Shown here: piece by piece, positions 7,682-16,597 of the stretch
Numbering within the stretch: the stretch's first letter is position 1
Layout of the letters: every line of letters begins with the position of its first letter
Assembly (NCBI GenBank): GCA_029862935.1
Contig: JAOTWK010000032.1
Location: 1-16,597, forward strand
Direction: 5' to 3'
DNA length: 16,597 nt
DNA from: Gemmatimonadota bacterium
Lineage (GTDB): Bacteria; Gemmatimonadota; Gemmatimonadetes; Gemmatimonadales; GWC2-71-9
Notes under the pieces: generated by a model
Told to the model about the DNA's origin: nothing
The model's input: the letters and a program-made list of their open reading frames with translations, nothing else
Databases searched by the model: none
Position numbers and translations under genes: made by a program

Positions 7682-8415
7682 CGCCGGGTCTCACACAGAC
7701 CTGGATCCGCACGCTGGTCGTGCAGGCATCGTTCAATTACGACCGACTCGTGGGGGTCGGCACGGCTTTCGCCATCGAGCCTTTGCTTCGCCATCTTCCG
7801 GGCGGCGCGGACGGCAACCGGTTCAAGGGTGCGATGCAGAGGGCAACGCAGTTCTTCAATGCGCACCCGTACATGGTGGGCTTGGCTGTTGGGGCGGTCG
7901 CGAAAGCGGAGCATGAAGGGCTGCCCGATGGAGCAATTCGGCGCTTGCGGCACGCCCTGATCGGCCCGCTGGGCTCGATCGGCGACCGGTTGATCTGGGC
8001 CGGCGTGCTCCCCGCGTCGGCGGGCATCGGCTTGGTCGTCACGGCTGTCGTGTCTCCCGTGGCCGGAGTCCTGGTCTTCCTCGGCCTGTTCAACGGCGTG
8101 CACCTTGCTCTCCGCACGTGGGCGCTGAGGGAGGGATGGCGACTCGGCACGGGCGTGTCACAGGCGCTGACCGCGAGAGGAATCCAGCGCGGTCTCAGCT
8201 TGGTCGGACCCGTAGCGGCACTCTGCGTGGGACTCGCGTTACCAGTGGTTGGCAGCTGGCTCGCGCGGGGATTCACCTCGTGGACGCAGTTGAGCGTGGC
8301 GGCTGTTGCGCTGGTGGCGATCGTGTTTTCGCGGTGGATCGTGCCCACCTTCGGTGGCCTGCGGTTTGGGTTGGCTGCGGCAGCCATCGCCTTGGTGGTT
8401 GGATGGGCCGCATGA
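7678..8415 (+). CDS. PTS EIID component, mannose/sorbose family membrane subunit
   Basis: The second inner-membrane subunit unique to the mannose PTS family, which works with EIIC in sugar uptake. The 245 residues begin with a cytosolic part carrying VVQASFNYDRLVGVG (14-28) and QFFNAHPYMVG (58-68), both like the EIID pattern of NyEr and FNTHP. LIGPLGSIGDRLIWAGVLP (94-112) is the central EIID landmark, followed by hydrophobic helices to the C-terminus. Many family members have GIGDS where this one has SIGDR (100-104). It is shorter than the 270-300 residues common in the family. The ATG forms an ATGA overlap with the EIIC stop codon, and the gene ends in an ATGA overlap with HPr. Family assignment is firm; the substrate is unknown. 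Confidence 0.92.
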   Translation: MTPGLTQTWIRTLVVQASFNYDRLVGVGTAFAIEPLLRHLPGGADGNRFKGAMQRATQFFNAHPYMVGLAVGAVAKAEHEGLPDGAIRRLRHALIGPLGSIGDRLIWAGVLPASAGIGLVVTAVVSPVAGVLVFLGLFNGVHLALRTWALREGWRLGTGVSQALTARGIQRGLSLVGPVAALCVGLALPVVGSWLARGFTSWTQLSVAAVALVAIVFSRWIVPTFGGLRFGLAAAAIALVVGWAA

Positions 8416-8681
8416 AGGTCGAACGGTCGACCGTGATCAGGAACCGATTGGGGCTGCATGCGAGGCCGGCAGCTGCGCTCGTAAAGGTGGCGGGGAAGTT
8501 CAGCTGCGAGATTTCGCTGGGGAAGGACGGCAATTGGGTCAATGGAAAAAGCATCATGGGCGTCATGACGCTCGCCGCGGAATTCGGGAGCACGGTCCTC
8601 GTCAGGACCGAAGGGGACGACGCCGAACAGGCGGCGGAGGCGCTGGTGCAGATCCTGAGCCGCGAGCTGGTCGAGCAATGA
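8412..8681 (+). CDS. ptsH: Phosphocarrier protein HPr
   Basis: The small cytosolic carrier moving phosphate from Enzyme I to EIIA. The 89 residues carry the active site NRLGLHARPAAALVK (11-25) with His16, and the regulatory site NGKSIMGVM (44-52) with Ser47. The Ser47 context is the one recognised by HprK, which is encoded about 2.2 kb upstream in the same cluster, so serine phosphorylation is likely. The start is ATG at 8412 in an ATGA overlap with EIID; the longer upstream frame does not match HPr. The 3' end overlaps ptsI as ATGA. There are no missing key residues. Confidence 0.96.
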   Translation: MKVERSTVIRNRLGLHARPAAALVKVAGKFSCEISLGKDGNWVNGKSIMGVMTLAAEFGSTVLVRTEGDDAEQAAEALVQILSRELVEQ

Positions 8682-10501
8682 CCGTGAAGCGGCTGCTCAA
8701 CGGCGTGGGTGTGGCGCCCGGCATAGTGATCGGGCCGGCACGGGTGATCCGTTGGGAGCTCCCGGAGGTAAAGCGTAGCGTCATTCTCCCCGAGCAGGTC
8801 GAGAGTGAGATCGACAAGCTCCACGAAGCCTTGGCTGCCGTAAAGGAGCTGCTCGAGGATCTCAGGAACCGCACGCGGCAACGGGCAGGCGACGAGGAAT
8901 CCAAGATCTTCGACGCACAGATCCTGATGCTCGAAGATCCTGAGTTTCTCGGTGAAGTTGAGACCCTCATCCGCACGAACCAATTGAGTGCGGCACGCGC
9001 GTTCGAATTCAAAACGCTTGAGATGCAGGCGCAGTGGCAGCAGTCCCATAGCCACCTGCTGCGCCAACGTGTTGCCGATCTCACCGGCATCCAGATTCGT
9101 GTGCTCAACCGCCTGCTCGACGAGTCGACGGCGGGCGAATTGACGGGTTCCCACAGCAGCTCGGCAATCGTACTCACCCATGAGCTCACTCCGGGACTCA
9201 CCGTTCAGCTCGAGCGGGAACAGGTAGCAGGCCTCGCGAGTGTTGGCGGCGCCAAGACGGCTCACGCGGCGATCCTGGCGAGGAGTCTGGGCATCCCGTG
9301 TGTGATGGGACTGGTGGATGGGCTCGAGAAAATCCAGGATGGGACCACCGTCATCCTCGATGGAACGCATGGTGTCGTGCTCGTCGACCCGACGCCGGCG
9401 GAAATCAAGGAGGCGAAGCACAACGAGAGCTTGCGCGCGAACCTGCAAGTGCGCCTGGAGAAGGTCGTCGGGCAACCAGCCGAAACGGTAGACGGCGAGC
9501 GCATGACGCTGCGCGGCAATATCGATCTGCCTGAGGAGATCGAAGGCACCGTGGAGCATGGGGCTGAGGGGGTCGGCCTGCTCCGCACCGAGTTCTTGGT
9601 ATTAGGACGCACCTCCATGCCGTCGGAAGACGAGCAGGCCCGGTTTTTCGAGTTCGTGGCGCGGCGGTTCGCCCCGCATCCGGTCGTGGTGCGCACGTAT
9701 GATTTGGGTGGAGACAAGTTCCCGGCGGCGTTCCGCACCGATCCCGAGTCCAATCCGTTTCTGGGGTGGCGGGCGATTCGGGTGTGCTTGGATCACCCGG
9801 AGTTCTTCCGCACGCAGATTCGGGCCGCCCTGCGGGCCCGACTCGAAGGTGATGTCCGTCTCATGCTCCCGATGGTCACTCAGCTCGAGGAAGTCGACTG
9901 TACGCGAGATTTCGTAGCTGAGTCCGCACGGGCGCTCGAGCGCGAGGGTGTGCCTGCGGCTGCAACGCTGCCGGTCGGGGTGATGATCGAAACTCCGGCG
10001 GCTGCGATTCTGGCTGATCAACTCGCGCAAGAAAGCGACTTCCTCAGCGTCGGGACCAACGACCTCACCCAGTATACGCTTGCCGTGGATCGCGGAAACG
10101 CGCGACTGGCAGGCCGATTCTTGCCGCACCATCCGGCGGTGCTGCACTTGCTGGTCCGCGTGCGCCGCGCCGCGCAGTCGGCAGGGGTCGAGGCCAGCAT
10201 CTGCGGAGAAATGGCGTCGGACCCACTGTCGGCATTCCTGTTGATTGGGCTGGGATTCCGCGTGCTCAGCGTGTCCCCGCCCACGCTCCCACTGATACGC
10301 TGGCTGGTGCGGCAGGTGGATGCGACCGTGGCCGCGGAGGCGGCCAGCGCTGCGCTTGCCGCATCGACGGCGGCTGATGCGGAGCGGGTGATCGAGGAAG
10401 CCATCGCACAGTACGTGGACCTGGAACTCCTTCGAGCCGGGCGGTTGCCCACCATTGCGGGCGCAGGTAGGTTGAAAAGCTTTGCCAGAGGATCTGCTTG
10501 A
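8678..10501 (+). CDS. ptsI: Phosphoenolpyruvate-protein phosphotransferase, PTS Enzyme I
   Basis: The first PTS enzyme, which autophosphorylates from phosphoenolpyruvate and passes phosphate to HPr. The 607 residues are in the normal range for the family. The N-terminal HPr-binding and phosphohistidine domains carry [13 protein letters not shown] (9-21) and the active histidine His196 in [14 protein letters not shown] (190-203). The C-terminal PEP-binding barrel has [10 protein letters not shown] (298-307), [10 protein letters not shown] (338-347), VMIETPAA (435-442), [18 protein letters not shown] (457-474) and catalytic Cys509 in ICGEMASDP. The phosphohistidine loop reads TAH where TSH is usual. 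The ATG at 8678 forms an ATGA overlap with ptsH. The C-terminal 60 residues include an alanine-rich helix (551-568). The stop is followed closely by metK. Confidence 0.96.
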   Translation: MTVKRLLNGVGVAPGIVIGPARVIRWELPEVKRSVILPEQVESEIDKLHEALAAVKELLEDLRNRTRQRAGDEESKIFDAQILMLEDPEFLGEVETLIRTNQLSAARAFEFKTLEMQAQWQQSHSHLLRQRVADLTGIQIRVLNRLLDESTAGELTGSHSSSAIVLTHELTPGLTVQLEREQVAGLASVGGAKTAHAAILARSLGIPCVMGLVDGLEKIQDGTTVILDGTHGVVLVDPTPAEIKEAKHNESLRANLQVRLEKVVGQPAETVDGERMTLRGNIDLPEEIEGTVEHGAEGVGLLRTEFLVLGRTSMPSEDEQARFFEFVARRFAPHPVVVRTYDLGGDKFPAAFRTDPESNPFLGWRAIRVCLDHPEFFRTQIRAALRARLEGDVRLMLPMVTQLEEVDCTRDFVAESARALEREGVPAAATLPVGVMIETPAAAILADQLAQESDFLSVGTNDLTQYTLAVDRGNARLAGRFLPHHPAVLHLLVRVRRAAQSAGVEASICGEMASDPLSAFLLIGLGFRVLSVSPPTLPLIRWLVRQVDATVAAEAASAALAASTAADAERVIEEAIAQYVDLELLRAGRLPTIAGAGRLKSFARGSA

Positions 10502-10506
10502 TACGC

Positions 10507-10511
10507 GGGAG
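10507..10511 (+). promoter_or_regulatory. Ribosome binding site of metK
   Basis: GGGAG lies four bases before the ATG at 10516, in the 14-base gap after ptsI. Together with the conserved N-terminus of MetK it favours ATG 10516 over the in-frame TTG at 10498, which would overlap the ptsI stop codon. Confidence 0.45.
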
Positions 10512-10515
10512 CGTT

Positions 10516-13102
<2,587 letters not shown>

Positions 13103-13108
13103 ACTGGT

Positions 13109-13606
13109 ATGATCGAAGTTAAGGTTGCCCACCTTGGACTCGACCGGTCGACGAACACCCCGGTCGTGATCCTGCAGGAGAAGGAAGGGGAACGAGTGCT
13201 GCCGATCTGGATCGGGCCCGCCGAGGCGAGCGCGATCGCCATGGAGTTGGCTGGAGTCAAGTTCTCGCGTCCGCTGACGCACGACTTGGTGAAGCAGATC
13301 GTCGTGGGGCTTGGCGCCGATCTCAAACAGGTATTGATCAGCCAGGTGAAGGAAAACACCTACTATGCGGAGCTGCACCTCTACCGTGACGACGAGGTCG
13401 TACATATCGATGCGCGACCCTCGGACTCGATTGCTGTCGCGCTGCGGCTCAAGGCTCCGATCTATACCCACGAGGCTCTGCTGGAGCTGACGTCGATCGA
13501 TACCGTCGAGCCCATCTCTCCGGACTCGGAAGGCATGGATGCCGAGTCGCTCAAGTCCTATCTGGAAAAGCTGGATCCTGAAGACTTCGGAAAGTTCACT
13601 CCGTAG
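13109..13606 (+). CDS. Bifunctional nuclease family protein (DUF151)
   Basis: The 165-residue protein matches the BFN/DUF151 family, whose studied plant and bacterial members have been linked to RNase and DNase activity. The recognisable core is MIEVKVAHLGLDRSTNTPVV, followed by ERVLPIWIGPAEASAIA, the THDLVKQIV helix, and VVHIDARPSDSIAVALR near residues 101-117. After about residue 125 the sequence continues with an acidic tail (SPDSEGMDAESLKSYLEKLDPEDFGK). The ATG lies six bases after the ahcY stop. A weak GGGA is the only upstream purine run. The last 68 bases overlap the next gene in another frame. Its cellular role here is not evident from context. Confidence 0.92.
   Translation: MIEVKVAHLGLDRSTNTPVVILQEKEGERVLPIWIGPAEASAIAMELAGVKFSRPLTHDLVKQIVVGLGADLKQVLISQVKENTYYAELHLYRDDEVVHIDARPSDSIAVALRLKAPIYTHEALLELTSIDTVEPISPDSEGMDAESLKSYLEKLDPEDFGKFTP
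13528..13533 (+). promoter_or_regulatory. Ribosome binding site inside the DUF151 gene
   Basis: GGAAGG ends five bases before the ATG at 13539. It supports the unusual start of the following gene, which lies 68 bases before the DUF151 gene's stop codon. No other standard start codon occurs in that frame before the signal peptide. Confidence 0.5.
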
Positions 13607-14702
13607 GGTTCTGCTCGCGGGTGTCTTGGCCCTGAGCGTGTCGGCGGCGGCCGAGGCTCAGGGCTTTGTCGTGACCGGCTCGGTACGCCGCGTATCGGGC
13701 GCGGATACGATGGCCCTGCGGAACCGGTGGGTGCTGTTTCACTCTTTCACCACCCTGGAAGGGGGGACACCACTCGATTCCGCGCGGAGCGATCGGCGCG
13801 GGCGGTACACGTTCCGCGTCGCTGAACGTGACAGCCTCGCCGCCTACTTCGTAAGCGTCGAGCATCAGGGGATTGGGTACTTCGCCGAGCCTGTACCTCC
13901 TGACGCGGGTGCGTTTGACACCCTGCCGACGCTGTTCGTGTACGACACGTCGTCGACTAGTCCGCCCATTGAGCTTGCCGAGCGACACGTCCTGGTTCGA
14001 CAGGCCGAACCTGATGGATCCCGCCGTGTGGTCGATCTGTTCGTGCTAGCGAATCGTGGATCCGAAACCCGGATCGCCGGGAGCGACTCGGCGCCGGTAT
14101 GGTCGGCGCAGCTTCCGCGCGAGGCGCTGGAGTTCGAGATCGGACTGACTGACTTGAACGAAGAGGCGATCCTGCGGCTTGGCGACACGCTGGCGGTATT
14201 CTCTGCAATTCAACCCGGGGAGCGGCAACTGCTGTCGGGATACCTGCTGCCGCGGGGCGCCCGCGAGCTGGTGGTGCCCATCGACCAACCCATCAATCGA
14301 CTCGCGGTGCTGCTCGAAGAAGGTGCGGCGACAGTCGAGAGCGGCGATCTTGCTGCTACCGGTCTCGTCGATCTGGGAGGAACGCCGGTCCGTCGCTTCG
14401 AGGCGCAGGACCTCCAGGCGGGAGCTGCGGTGACCATTCAGTTCCCGCGTTCCTTCGCACCTACCACCGCGGTGCTGTGGTTCGTTGTGCCGCTCATAGC
14501 GTTGGGATTCATGGTGGTGTTCTACCGGTGGCGTCAGCGACAGCCGGCACCGGAGCGTGCGGCTGACGACGATCCGGCGTCATTGGCGGCAGAGATTGCG
14601 GCACTCGATGCGGCGCACGCGAATGCACAGACCGTCGCGTACCGCAAACGGCGAGCCGAGCTCAAGTCGCGGCTCCAGCGCGCGCTCGATTCGACGGACT
14701 AG
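13539..14702 (+). CDS. Unrecognised secreted protein with C-terminal membrane anchor
   Basis: I do not recognise a named family. The 387 residues start with an extended n-region, then a signal peptide (hydrophobic core about 24-36) with probable cleavage after AEA (38-40). Residues about 43-118 (VTGSVRRVSG, DSARSDRRGRYTFRV, YFVSVEHQGIGYF) resemble a carboxypeptidase-regulatory-like beta-sandwich. Residues about 150-300 are beta-rich, and a single transmembrane helix lies at about 310-328. The charged tail ends with ASLAAEIAALDAAHANAQ and YRKRRAELKSRLQRAL, a helical pattern also seen at the ends of some cytochrome-c-maturation-related proteins. Topology: most of the protein in the periplasm, with a cytoplasmic tail of about 55 residues. 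It starts 68 bases inside the DUF151 gene and appears to end the operon. Confidence 0.75.
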   Translation: MPSRSSPIWKSWILKTSESSLRRVLLAGVLALSVSAAAEAQGFVVTGSVRRVSGADTMALRNRWVLFHSFTTLEGGTPLDSARSDRRGRYTFRVAERDSLAAYFVSVEHQGIGYFAEPVPPDAGAFDTLPTLFVYDTSSTSPPIELAERHVLVRQAEPDGSRRVVDLFVLANRGSETRIAGSDSAPVWSAQLPREALEFEIGLTDLNEEAILRLGDTLAVFSAIQPGERQLLSGYLLPRGARELVVPIDQPINRLAVLLEEGAATVESGDLAATGLVDLGGTPVRRFEAQDLQAGAAVTIQFPRSFAPTTAVLWFVVPLIALGFMVVFYRWRQRQPAPERAADDDPASLAAEIAALDAAHANAQTVAYRKRRAELKSRLQRALDSTD

Positions 14703-14749
14703 ACGCGAACGGTGCCCCGCGTTATCAGTTATCGGTCATCGTTCGCATA

Positions 14750-14774
14750 GCTGACGGCTGCAGTGGCCGACAGC
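14750..14774 (+). repeat. Inverted repeat before the riboswitch
   Basis: GCTG-A-CGGC (14750-14758) faces GCCG-A-CAGC (14766-14774) across a seven-base loop, giving an eight-pair stem with one A-A mismatch. There is no following T-run, so a standard intrinsic terminator is unlikely. It may be a terminator remnant, an operator, or part of the riboswitch 5' region. Confidence 0.5.
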
Positions 14775-14779
14775 CCAAC

Positions 14780-14918
14780 ACGAACGCGTTGTGCGGAAGC
14801 CGGTGTGAGACCGGCGCGGCCCCGCCACTGTGACGGGCGCAATCGGTCGGCTCGGATGCCACTGGGAAACCGGGAAGGCGAGCTGACTGCCCGAAGCCAG
14901 GAGACGCCTCGCGTTCAC
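14780..14918 (+). ncRNA. Cobalamin (B12) riboswitch aptamer
   Basis: The region carries the conserved core of the cobalamin riboswitch. The outer P1 stem pairs GAACGCG (14782-14788) with CGCGTTC (14910-14916). A perfect hairpin GCCGGT/ACCGGC lies at 14799-14815. The hallmark CCCGCCACTGTGACGGG is at 14821-14837, followed by GCCACTGGGAAACCGGGAAG (14858-14877) and the B12 box AAGCCAGGAGACGCC (14894-14908). Binding of a cobalamin should reduce expression of the downstream gene. The following genes encode a btuF-like and a btuC-like protein, which is the expected partner. The segment before GCGGAAGCCGG is compact, so the exact 5' limit is uncertain. Ligand class (adenosyl- or methyl/hydroxocobalamin) is not decidable by eye. 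Confidence 0.95.
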
Positions 14919-14991
14919 TCCACCAAGACGTCCCTCGCGGGGGGGAAGGTGGCAACGCCAGACAGAGCAATTCTGAACGCGTCCGCCTGCC

Positions 14992-15015
14992 GCTCCTCGC
15001 GTTTCTGCGAGGAGC
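14992..15015 (+). promoter_or_regulatory. Expression-platform hairpin hiding the btuF-like ribosome binding site
   Basis: GCTCCTCGC (14992-15000) pairs perfectly with GCGAGGAGC (15007-15015) across a six-base loop. The 3' arm contains GAGGAG (15009-15014), the Shine-Dalgarno sequence for the GTG at 15019 or 15025. The hairpin has no T-run, so it should act on translation initiation rather than as a terminator. Two further CCTCGCG copies, at 14907-14913 (overlapping P1) and 14933-14939, could compete for the same arm. Confidence 0.75.
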
Positions 15016-15018
15016 CCA

Positions 15019-15891
15019 GTGGGCGTGATCCGCGCAACTAGCACCGTACCGGTATTCGCGGCGCTGGTCGTGGCCTGTGGTGGCAGTGACGCGCCCCACG
15101 TGCTCGTAGACCACGCCGGACAGCCGGTCGCGCTGCAGCAAGGGGCGGAGCGCATTGTCTCGCTTTCCCCGTCGGTCACCGAGCTTCTGTTCACCATTGG
15201 CGCCGGTGAGCGGGTCGTAGGCCGGACGCGGTGGTGCTCCGATCCGGTGGCGGCCCTCGCCGTGCCCAGTGTAGGCGACGGGCTCGATCCCAATATCGAA
15301 CTGATTGTGGCACAACGACCTGATCTGGTGGTGTTCTACCACTCGGCCGCCAACGCGTCGGCCATTGATCAGCTGCGTGCCCTCGGCATTGCCACGGCGA
15401 GTGTCCGACTCGACCGACTGGAGGACCTCGAGCCGGCTGCGATGCTTTTAGCGTCGCTCGTCGGCGACTCGAGCCTGGCCGGACCCCACCTCGAGGGTCT
15501 CGCAACGGAACTCGCTGAACTTCCCACGACCGATACCCGGCCGCGACCGCGCGTCCTCATCCTCGCGTGGGATGCGCCGCCGATCGTGATCGGTGGGGGG
15601 AGCTTCCTCAGCGAGTTGGTCGCCTTGGCGGGCGGTGAGAACGTCTTCGCAGATCTCGCGCAACCGTCGGCCGCGGTGAGCATCGAGGCCATCGTTGCAC
15701 GTCGCCCCGATCTGGTACTGCTTGTGGACGACGCGGAACCGCTGTTTGCTGCACGGTCCGAATGGCGGGTGGTGGCAGCCGTGCGGGATCGCCGGTTCGT
15801 TGTGGTGAGTGGGACGCAGTTCAGTTGGCCGTCGTTTCGGTCCGCTGCGGCCGTGAGACAGTTGCGGACCGCGTTGCAGGGGACACGGTGA
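15019..15891 (+). CDS. btuF: ABC transporter substrate-binding lipoprotein, vitamin B12 (BtuF-like)
   Basis: A periplasmic binding protein of the BtuF/FecB cluster A type that delivers its ligand to an inner-membrane ABC permease. The 290 residues start with a short signal peptide ending in the lipobox VVAC, with Cys20 as the lipidation site. RIVSLSPSVTELLFTIGAG (45-63) is the family entry motif, and the two lobes each contain a strand typical of the fold (NIELIVAQRPDLVV and IEAIVARRPDLVLLV). GTG at 15019 is the first possible start after an in-frame stop; GTG at 15025 gives slightly better spacing from GAGGAG. A B12 riboswitch directly upstream makes cobalamin the likely ligand, although sequence alone cannot exclude a siderophore. 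Translation should be repressed by cobalamin. Confidence 0.88.
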   Translation: MGVIRATSTVPVFAALVVACGGSDAPHVLVDHAGQPVALQQGAERIVSLSPSVTELLFTIGAGERVVGRTRWCSDPVAALAVPSVGDGLDPNIELIVAQRPDLVVFYHSAANASAIDQLRALGIATASVRLDRLEDLEPAAMLLASLVGDSSLAGPHLEGLATELAELPTTDTRPRPRVLILAWDAPPIVIGGGSFLSELVALAGGENVFADLAQPSAAVSIEAIVARRPDLVLLVDDAEPLFAARSEWRVVAAVRDRRFVVVSGTQFSWPSFRSAAAVRQLRTALQGTR

Positions 15892-16597
15892 CCCGCTGGA
15901 TCCTCCTCATCCTGGCGTGTGCGGTCGTCGTCGCTCTTGGAGTAGCGGTGGGCCCAGCGGCACTCACGCCGACCGATGTGTGGGACGCGCTGTGGGGCGT
16001 GGGTGATGAGGCCACCGTTGCCATTGTTCGGGAGTTACGGGTGCCGCGTGTGGTGCTTGCCTTTCTCGTCGGTGGATGCTTGGCAGCCACGGGTGCGGCG
16101 CTCCAAGCGCTCGTCCGCAATCCGCTTGCCGACCCGTACCTCCTGGGTCTCTCGGGAGGCGCAGGGTTGGGAGCAGTCGCGGCAATTGCGTTGGGGATCG
16201 GAGGTGTGTGGAGTGTACCGCTGGCCGCGCTTGCCGGCGCACTGCTCGCGATTGCACTCGTCTATCGTGTGGCGCTCGTTGCCGGGGCAGTACTCGATAC
16301 CAGGGTTCTCTTGCTCGGTGGTGTGGTGGTGGGCGCGTTTGCCGCATCGATCATGGGTGCCATCATGGCGTTATCCCCGGCTCCCGAGGTTCGCAACGCG
16401 CTCATGTGGCTTCTCGGAAGCTTCGAACGCTCGTCTTGGCGATCGGTGGCCATCTTTGCCACCTATGCCGTACTCCCGCTTGGCGTGCTCTTCGCGTATG
16501 CCCGTGACCTCGATCTGCTGTCGTTGGGTGAGGAACCGGCGCACTACCTTGGATCGAACGTCGAGCGGTCCAAGCGGGTTCTCTACCTGACGGCTTC
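15888..16597 (+). CDS. btuC: FecCD-family ABC transporter permease, BtuC-like (3' end outside window)
   Basis: The inner-membrane channel that works with the BtuF-like protein and, presumably, an ATPase beyond the window. The reading frame is open to the last base, giving 236 complete codons of an expected 320-350. Several membrane helices are visible. FecCD hallmarks are LRVPRVVLAFLVGGCLAATG (50-69), QALVRNPLADPYLLGLSGGA (73-92) and a cytoplasmic loop LSLGEEPAHYLGSNVERSKR (211-230), which contacts the ATPase. GTG at 15888 overlaps the btuF stop as GTGA, so the pair should be co-translated and share the riboswitch. The gene is complete at its 5' end. Only the 3' end is missing because the window ends, and nothing suggests it is broken. 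Confidence 0.9.
   Translation, partial: MTRWILLILACAVVVALGVAVGPAALTPTDVWDALWGVGDEATVAIVRELRVPRVVLAFLVGGCLAATGAALQALVRNPLADPYLLGLSGGAGLGAVAAIALGIGGVWSVPLAALAGALLAIALVYRVALVAGAVLDTRVLLLGGVVVGAFAASIMGAIMALSPAPEVRNALMWLLGSFERSSWRSVAIFATYAVLPLGVLFAYARDLDLLSLGEEPAHYLGSNVERSKRVLYLTA

Larger units (their letters stand above)
14703..15018 (+). other. Intergenic region with riboswitch leader
   Basis: This is the only gap longer than 300 bases. From 14722 to 14742 there are three imperfect seven-base repeats, and 14750-14774 is an inverted repeat. The cobalamin aptamer spans about 14782-14916. A possible hairpin pairs CCACC (14920-14924) with GGTGG (14948-14952) around a seven-G run. The Shine-Dalgarno-hiding hairpin is at 14992-15015. 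The promoter must lie upstream of the aptamer, but I could not identify a convincing -35/-10 pair. No intrinsic terminator with a T-run is visible after the preceding gene. Confidence 0.8.

Noticed and set aside
10498..10515. TTG start for metK overlapping the ptsI stop codon
   Set aside because: It would add six residues not seen in the family, while the ATG at 10516 has a GGGAG upstream and gives the conserved N-terminus.
14750..14774. Intrinsic terminator after the anchored-protein gene
   Set aside because: The stem is interrupted by an A-A mismatch and no T-run follows, so I list it only as an inverted repeat.
14992..15015. Transcription terminator within the riboswitch expression platform
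   Set aside because: The hairpin is perfect but lacks a T-run and contains the Shine-Dalgarno sequence, so translational control is the better reading.

Overview
The window is a dense, single-strand block of chromosomal housekeeping genes; every supported gene lies on the + strand. High G+C content, Gram-negative features (a lipoprotein-type vitamin B12 binding protein, a secreted and membrane-anchored protein) and the combination of HprK, a mannose-family PTS and an archaeal/Thermotoga-like AhcY suggest a high-GC Gram-negative bacterium. A member of the Gemmatimonadota is my best guess, but this is an inference from gene content and not a proof.

Layout. (1) 5-3371: a full riboflavin set, ribD, ribE, ribBA and ribH, overlapping or abutting. 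(2) 3355-4898: nusB, then a GT4 glycosyltransferase, each starting inside the previous gene's end. (3) 4906-10501: a short ribosome hibernation factor (raiA/hpf), HPr kinase/phosphorylase (hprK), then separate EIIA, EIIB, EIIC and EIID of the mannose/sorbose PTS family, HPr and Enzyme I. This is a complete phosphotransferase chain in one transcription unit: PEP -> EI -> HPr -> EIIA -> EIIB -> sugar entering through EIIC/EIID, with HprK able to modify the regulatory serine of HPr. (4) 10516-13102: metK and ahcY, the two S-adenosylmethionine-cycle enzymes. (5) 13109-14702: a bifunctional-nuclease (DUF151) gene overlapped by a gene for a signal-peptide-bearing, single-pass membrane protein that I do not recognise. 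(6) 14703-15018: the only sizeable non-coding stretch. It holds an inverted repeat, a clear cobalamin riboswitch and a hairpin that buries the ribosome binding site of the next gene. (7) 15019 to the window end: a B12/iron-siderophore-type substrate-binding lipoprotein (btuF-like) and the start of its FecCD-family permease (btuC-like), cut by the window edge.

How it works together. Most junctions from nusB to ptsI are four-base ATGA/GTGA overlaps, which suggests tight translational coupling of one long operon. The B12 importer is a separate unit controlled by its own riboswitch. Its position beside metK/ahcY is compatible with a cobalamin-dependent methionine cycle, though no methionine synthase is in view. 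No tRNA, rRNA, CRISPR or mobile element is visible. The most noteworthy items are the complete HprK-equipped PTS of unknown substrate, the riboswitch with its Shine-Dalgarno-sequestering hairpin, and the unrecognised anchored protein overlapping the nuclease gene.
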